In this document: piece by piece, positions 59,364-64,000 of the stretch
Layout of the letters: the number at the start of each line of letters is the position of its first letter
Numbering within the stretch: position 1 is the first letter of the stretch
Assembly: GCA_964058845.1 (NCBI GenBank)
Contig: CAXKVR010000138.1
Coordinates: forward strand, 496,001 to 560,000
DNA from: Carex sylvatica
Taxonomy: Eukaryota > Streptophyta > Magnoliopsida > Poales > Cyperaceae
Direction: 5' to 3'
DNA length: 64,000 bases
Position numbers and translations under genes: made by a program
The notes under the pieces: generated by a model
Told to the model about the DNA's origin: nothing
Databases searched by the model: none
What the model saw: the letters and a program-made list of their open reading frames with translations, nothing else

Positions 59364-59364
<1 letters not shown>
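56130..59364 (+). CDS. Peptidase M50B-like membrane protein
   Basis: Nine exons join in frame to 235 residues: 56130-56225, 56510-56605, 57175-57259, 58009-58130, 58233-58257, 58350-58433, 58724-58753, 58864-58969 and 59301-59364. The product starts MSNINWELKNCCDRDQKVFI. It has an HExxH zinc motif (HETSHALACKLTCGD), then EGMEVHANEGGVTKTRGGIY, PAGYLGSSFWG, several membrane helices, a CPCPCGGVGWGVIW stretch and a final helix (FFFLCASIYLGLVILS). This is the layout of the plant and bacterial M50B-like family, predicted metallopeptidases of the membrane with unproven substrates. Exons 5 (25 bp) and 7 (30 bp) are very small. Every junction is GT-AG and preserves frame, which supports the model strongly. 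Confidence 0.92.
57398..57600 (-). mobile_element. Au-like SINE in intron 3 of the M50B-like gene
   Basis: Read on the minus strand, the 3' end gives CCCCAACTTGTTTGGGACTA, AAGGCTTGG and a GTTGTTGTTGTT tail. That is the hallmark ending of plant Au SINEs. The head, toward 57600, is diverged and its boundary is approximate. It lies antisense to the host gene inside an intron. Confidence 0.8.

Positions 59365-59366
<2 letters not shown>

Positions 59367-59413
<47 letters not shown>
59367..59413 (+). repeat. Compound (TC)n(AC)n microsatellite
   Basis: About fifteen TC units followed directly by about nine AC units. It starts three bases after the stop codon of the M50B-like gene, so it lies in its 3' UTR. 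Confidence 0.97.
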
Positions 59414-59757
59414 AATTTGGTTATGTTTTCTAAATTATTTCAGTGTTTGCTATTTTCAGGTATGAGATTGCTATAATTCTGATTGAATAGGCAGGTTATT
59501 ATTTTCAATATGATTCTCTTAAATTGTTTCGGTCGATTGGAGCTTATATTCTTTCCATAGTGTATCAATATATTGGGGAAAATATTTATAAATTTGTTCA
59601 TTTTCTGGTTTTTGCGTTGACAGGGAGATCAGATAGTTCATAGTTGTACTGATATATTCCAGATTTATGATTGTTTCTTGAATGGACCTATCTGGGCCTC
59701 TTCATCTCTATTTTATTTTATTATTATTTATTTTTAGCAAGGCAGTGTGCCTCAAGG

Positions 59758-60249
59758 TAGGGGTGTAAACGGATTGGATAATATTCGATTTTGTCCGAAT
59801 TCAAATTCAAAAAAGTACTTAAATTATTCAATCCGTATCCGTATCCGAGACTATCCATATTTGTATTCAAAAAATATTGATACGGATACGGATACGGATA
59901 CGGATACGGTAAGACTTTTTACTATCCATATCTGATCGTTTATACTTTGAACTATAATAAATGTGATATATATTCTTAAATTTATTTATTAAATTACATA
60001 TAGATATATATTTTGATAAACAATATAACACTATGACATAATTAGTCACTAATATTTTAATAATATAATAGATGTTTTATAACTAACAAGTTAATTATGA
60101 AAAATATCTGTATCTGTATGATATCTAATCCGTATCCATAACATTTAATATCCGATCCGTATTTGGGATTATCTGTATTCGTATTTGAAAAATTATAACA
60201 GATACGATAAAACCACTATTCAATCTGTATCCGATCGTTTACACCCCTA
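59758..60249. mobile_element. hAT-type MITE, family H1 (intact copy)
   Basis: Left end TAGGGGTGTAAACGGAT, right end complement TAGGGGTGTAAACGATCGG, with a perfect 8-bp target duplication CCTCAAGG at 59750-59757 and 60250-60257. It contains five tandem GATACG hexamers near 59880. The copy at 23838 is an older relative. Confidence 0.93.
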
Positions 60250-60257
60250 CCTCAAGG

Positions 60258-61405
60258 TCAATTTAACCTCAATTCAAGGTCAGCAATGGAAAGAAAGTGC
60301 AAACAAGTCCGAAAAGATAATTGAGTTCGTGTAGTCGGCAAAATAACCCAAATAAGAATTGATTTCATGCCAACTATTTTTTATTTTTTGCTTCAGTAGG
60401 TAGTTACATATATGTAATGAGGAGAGATCAAATAATTCATCTCCGTCTTACCTCTATTTTAATTTTTTTACTAAAACTCTATTTTTTTTTAAAGCTCCCA
60501 CAAGTGCCCGATTCGTTGATTGAAACATTAATTACAATTTGGAAAACAAAAACAACGCAGACTAGTACTCTAGAAACTCGGAGGTAATTAATGAGCTAGA
60601 GGTATGCTCATGCTCGATTCATTAAGTTAACGAGCTAGTTAATAATGAATGAGTTAATAAATTTTTAGCGAATGAATTATGAGTTATAGAATTTAACAAA
60701 TTGTCATAATTCATTGAACCTTCATTAAGCAAATTAACAAAAAAAAAGTCTATACACAAATTTAATAAAATCAAACAGCACATAATTTAAGTATTTAACA
60801 AAATTAATCATTACATAATTTAACAAAAAATAGTAATGATAGAGCGCTTTAGGTTTTGATTTGTCGGCTGCCGCGCATTTTCATTGACCTAAAACTTTCA
60901 GCGACAAAACTTGATTTATTTGGATTTTATTCATGAGATTGGATGTAGCAGAAACTTGATTTATTTGGGTTTGATACAGTTTGAGATTGGATATGGTATG
61001 ATTCATGTAACTCAGTTCTTAATGAGCGAGTTGGGTTATACTTATGCTTGGCTTATTAAGTTAACGAGCGAGTTTAAGTGAGTTATTAATAAATTTTTAG
61101 CGAGTAAATTATGAGCGAGTCACGAATTATGAACAATTTACTCATCCTACTCCTATAACTCCTAATTGGTCTCAGCAACACGCACTGCTTCATCAAACAC
61201 CCAAAAGTTCTTCTCACTTCTTATGCTACCGGGGACCAGTGAAGCTGGTACAGTCAACAAAAGATACCAAACGGTGTTTCTGTGCATTTTCCGACCACCC
61301 CCTTTTGACATCAATGACCTGTGCCATACACTCAAAAATCCTAGCATACTTTTGTGTCTCGCTCATAAAAGGGACCTCACTGCAAGCCCTGGCAGGCTGG
61401 TACCA
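60258..61405. repeat. Intergenic DNA with a 75-bp direct repeat pair
   Basis: Blocks at 60607-60682 and 61038-61112 share TTAAGTTAACGAGC, GAGTTA(A/T)TAATAAATTTTTAGC and AATTATGAG in the same orientation. A minus-strand frame at 61162-61347 (ending NFWVFDEAVRVAETN) looks protein-like but matches no family I know and may be a relic. Confidence 0.55.
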
Positions 61406-61461
61406 GTCGCATTCTGAGTCAAATTAAAAAAAAAAAAAAAAAAAAACTGTCGCATTCTGAG
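61406..61461 (+). mobile_element. Extremely short retroposed poly(A) insertion
   Basis: GTCGCATTCTGAG is present on both sides of about 30 bp consisting of TCAAATT, a poly(A) run of about 20 and CT. A 13-bp duplication around a poly(A) tail is what a nearly completely 5'-truncated LINE-type insertion would leave. Replication slippage is the alternative. Confidence 0.5.
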
Positions 61462-62180
61462 CAAAATCTGACAGCGTTGTTTTTTACAACCACCCACATT
61501 TGAGTGAAACAACCACCAACGTATTAAAGTGTGAGATACTTAAAATGATATCTATCACTTCTCCTTAACAGGGGCAATGGGTTCTAGCAGATCAGTTGCA
61601 TTTTCTGGGCCATTAGTGATACGAAAAGCAACTAAGATTGTGGCTTTGTGCAAAATTGTTATAGAATCCACAGAAATAGTGGCAAAAATTTCCAATTATT
61701 CTATGCATGTAGCGAAATTCAAAACGAAAAGGATTAGATAACACCTTCTATTTTATCATTTCAGTTTCAAATTTATGTTTTTTTTTTAGTTAGTAGGAAC
61801 TTTTTTTTTACTATTTTGGTAACTTGCCGACAATTAGGCAAACTTATAATTTGCCTCTTGTAGCTATAATATGTAACTAGTAGCGTGACCGTATTATAAG
61901 AAGAAAAAAATCATACAAAATACAAAATGACATATTTTTAAAGAAAATAAACTAAATAATATTTAATATTTTTTAAATAATATCTTACATGTAAATAACA
62001 TTTCTCAAATAATATATATACTTTTCAATCTTTTGCTAAGAAATTTTTTGGAATTTGAACCATTTAAGACAGGTGTTAAACGTTGGTCACATTTGCGTGC
62101 AATTGTTACACTTGTAATCTTGTATCAATGGCATCAATCGCAGCAGAATGAAAGTCCTGCAATATTTTTTTCTTTCGAAA
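61462..62180. other. AT-rich intergenic DNA, nothing recognised
   Basis: No coding signal or element ends on either strand. A short patch at 61560-61660 is less AT-rich but featureless. Confidence 0.45.
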
Positions 62181-63342
62181 TTTTTATAAATACTAAAATA
62201 TAAAATAAAATTATCAAATCTACTCAATTTTTGAAAAAATCTCAGAAAATACCCAATACAGTTACTCAACAACCGAATTTTCAATTTCTTTCCTCTCACT
62301 GGTTAAGCGGAAATGAAAAAATATCCGCTTACTGGATAAGCAGAAATATTGGGAATTTCCGATTACTGGGCAACCAAAAAGAGGTTTGATTACTCAACTA
62401 GCGAAAAGTTGGTTTGTTTATACGAAATTTTCATTTTCATTTTCGTCGATTCGGGTAGGGCAGAGGGAGAAAGGGAGAAAGGGAGAAAGCGACGAGGGGG
62501 ATAAAGTCTGAATAATAAACTAATTTTAAAAAATAATAAGTAACTTAATTTCAGAAATTAAATAATTTATAAATTAATTATAAAAAAAATTACCTTTTTC
62601 TTTTCTTTTCTCTCTTCCTTTCTCTTTTGATATTCTTTGTTTTTATCTAATTTTCTATTTAGTAGCATATATAATTTAATTATAAAATATATCAAATAAA
62701 TATATACATAAAATAGTCATGTATCTAATATCACTAAATATGAAAAATATTGCATAAATATATACATAAAATATTAAAAACTATGTAAAATATATACATA
62801 AAATATACCCATTATTTTCAAAACATAAATATATACATAAAATTATATAAATCAATATTATCATATATTATTAATAATAAACTATGTAAAATATTAAGAA
62901 AATAATTTTATCATAAAAATATAAAATATAAAATAAATCAAAATCATAATAACAAAAATACCTTTTTTTTCTCTTTCTTTCTCTCTTCCTTTCTCTGAGT
63001 GTTTCTCTCCGTCTGAGTGTGATACGAAATGTTGTGAATTTATAGACAGATTATAAAACCAGCTACCAAATAACCAAACCAAAACCGGTTATTAAATAAC
63101 TAAAAAATTGTCCACTGTTCGGTTACTGAATAACCGGACCAAAACTGGTTATTGAATAACCAAAAATTCCCAATATTTTCGCTTACCCAGTAAGCGGATA
63201 TTTTTTCCATTTTCGCTCACCAAGTGACTGCAAAGAAATTGAAAGTCCGGTTATTGAGTAACTGGATTGGATATTTTCCGAGATTCTTTCAAAAATTAGG
63301 TAAATTTGATAATTATGTTTTGTTTTTTAGTATTTATAAAAA
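62181..63342. mobile_element. Long-inverted-repeat element (Mutator-like)
   Basis: Arms of about 200 bp are mirrored. TTTTTATAAATACTAAAA on the left pairs with TTTTAGTATTTATAAAAA on the right. Further in, both carry TAAGCGG, ATATCCGCTTAC and CCCAATATT-type words. The inner part is AT-rich and non-coding. A TTTCGAAAT before it resembles TTCTGAAAT found after the adjoining MITE, which could be its disrupted target duplication. Confidence 0.65.
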
Positions 63343-63756
63343 GAGTAGAACTAGGGTGTTCTTCAGCTCACCAAAGTGTTTGGTGAGCTTAACTCTAAAA
63401 CCTATTAAATCGGTTTCAAATAACGAATTCGAACCGTTGAAACCCGCTTACCTTACGAGTGATGCGTCTACATGTGAAAATTTTAAACATTCGAATTAAT
63501 TTAGTATAAAGTCAAGCGGTCAAAAAACGTTCAAAAAAATGAATGCACTAAAATTAATTTATTAACCTTCTAATTTTGACCAATTGATTTTATACGAAAT
63601 TAATTCGAATGTTTAAAATTTTCACATGTAGATGCATTACTCGTAAGGTAGACAGATTCCAACGGTTCGAATTCATCATTTGAAACCGATTTAATGGATT
63701 TTAGAGTTAAGCTCACCAAACACTTTAGTGAGCTTAAGAACAACCTAGTTCTACTC
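63343..63756. mobile_element. Mutator-type MITE, family M1 (copy 2)
   Basis: Starts GAGTAGAACTAGGGTGTTCT and ends with the near-complement. The whole element is a large hairpin with AGCTCACCAAA and GTTCGAATTC blocks on both arms. The interior matches the copy at 3083-3480. Flanking duplication is weak (6 of 9). It abuts the preceding element exactly. Confidence 0.8.
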
Positions 63757-64000
63757 TTCTGAAATTTTGATTCTTTCCTGGTTGTATCGGTCCTCAGTGG
63801 CAGAGTTAATTTTATATAAAAAAAAAATGCTTTTAAAATTATGTGCTTTTTTTTTTTGAGAAAGTAAAATATGTATTTATTTTTATTTTTTTTCTCTGTC
63901 CTTCTAATTTGGACTCATCTGCTTTGGGATGGCACAGAATTGAAATTGGTGTTTATGTGCTTTGTTTGTAGTACAAGAAATGATTTTGCCATTGTCCTTT
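63757..64000. other. Right edge of the window, nothing recognised
   Basis: AT-rich with T runs. Too short to judge. Confidence 0.4.

Noticed and set aside
1..64000. CRISPR arrays, operons and bacterial-style regulatory sites
   Set aside because: The window is plant nuclear DNA; the tandem repeats seen lack the regular repeat-spacer pattern.

Overview
This is a stretch of nuclear DNA from a flowering plant. It is AT-rich, its genes have GT-AG introns, and it carries plant-only protein families (a class I formin, plant mobile domain proteins, a TIGR01589-type protein) and plant transposons (Ty1/copia, Mutator-like, hAT-like MITEs, an Au-like SINE). The sequence alone does not fix the species. 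Short open frames mostly mislead here; the real genes were rebuilt by joining exons across splice sites.

Four host genes look complete. (1) 8086-9115 (+) encodes a small PEL/RPGE-like protein with an unusually short C-terminus. (2) 12921-13910 (+) encodes an intronless, plastid-type TPR protein resembling SLOW GREEN 1. (3) 46683-52183 (+) encodes a six-exon class I formin of about 942 residues. (4) 56130-59364 (+) encodes a nine-exon M50B-like membrane peptidase of about 235 residues with two very small exons. Broken host-gene pieces are also present: the 3' exons of a transportin-SR/MOS14-like gene (17240-19812, -) split by a copia element, one exon of a tryptophan/tyrosine permease-like transporter (22423-22551, +), and a deSI/PPPDE exon captured inside a terminal-inverted-repeat element (21017-21109, +).

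The centrepiece is a complete Mutator-like element at 32788-40675. It has inverted repeats of about 330 bp and a perfect 10-bp target duplication. It carries two convergent genes. The left gene is a MULE transposase that keeps its catalytic residues but has three nonsense codons, all of the kind made by C-to-T change. The right gene is a plant mobile domain (PMD) gene whose eight exons join into an unbroken frame of 804 residues. Its 3' half is an array of small phase-0 exons, alternating 60 and 96/99 bp, each ending in a GPSQV-like motif. A second element at 26125-28479 has long inverted repeats and a broken PMD fragment with one of the same exon junctions.

The rest is a dense layer of transposon insertions, many with exact target duplications and some nested. 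Mutator-type MITEs (9-bp duplications) lie at 3083, 11444, 12498, 15313, 22627 and 63343; hAT-type MITEs (8-bp duplications) at 11099, 25448, 28843 and 59758; a deleted copia element with both LTRs at 17345-19100; and a degenerate copia element enters from the left edge (1-2320). Long AT-rich stretches between these hold no gene I can support.
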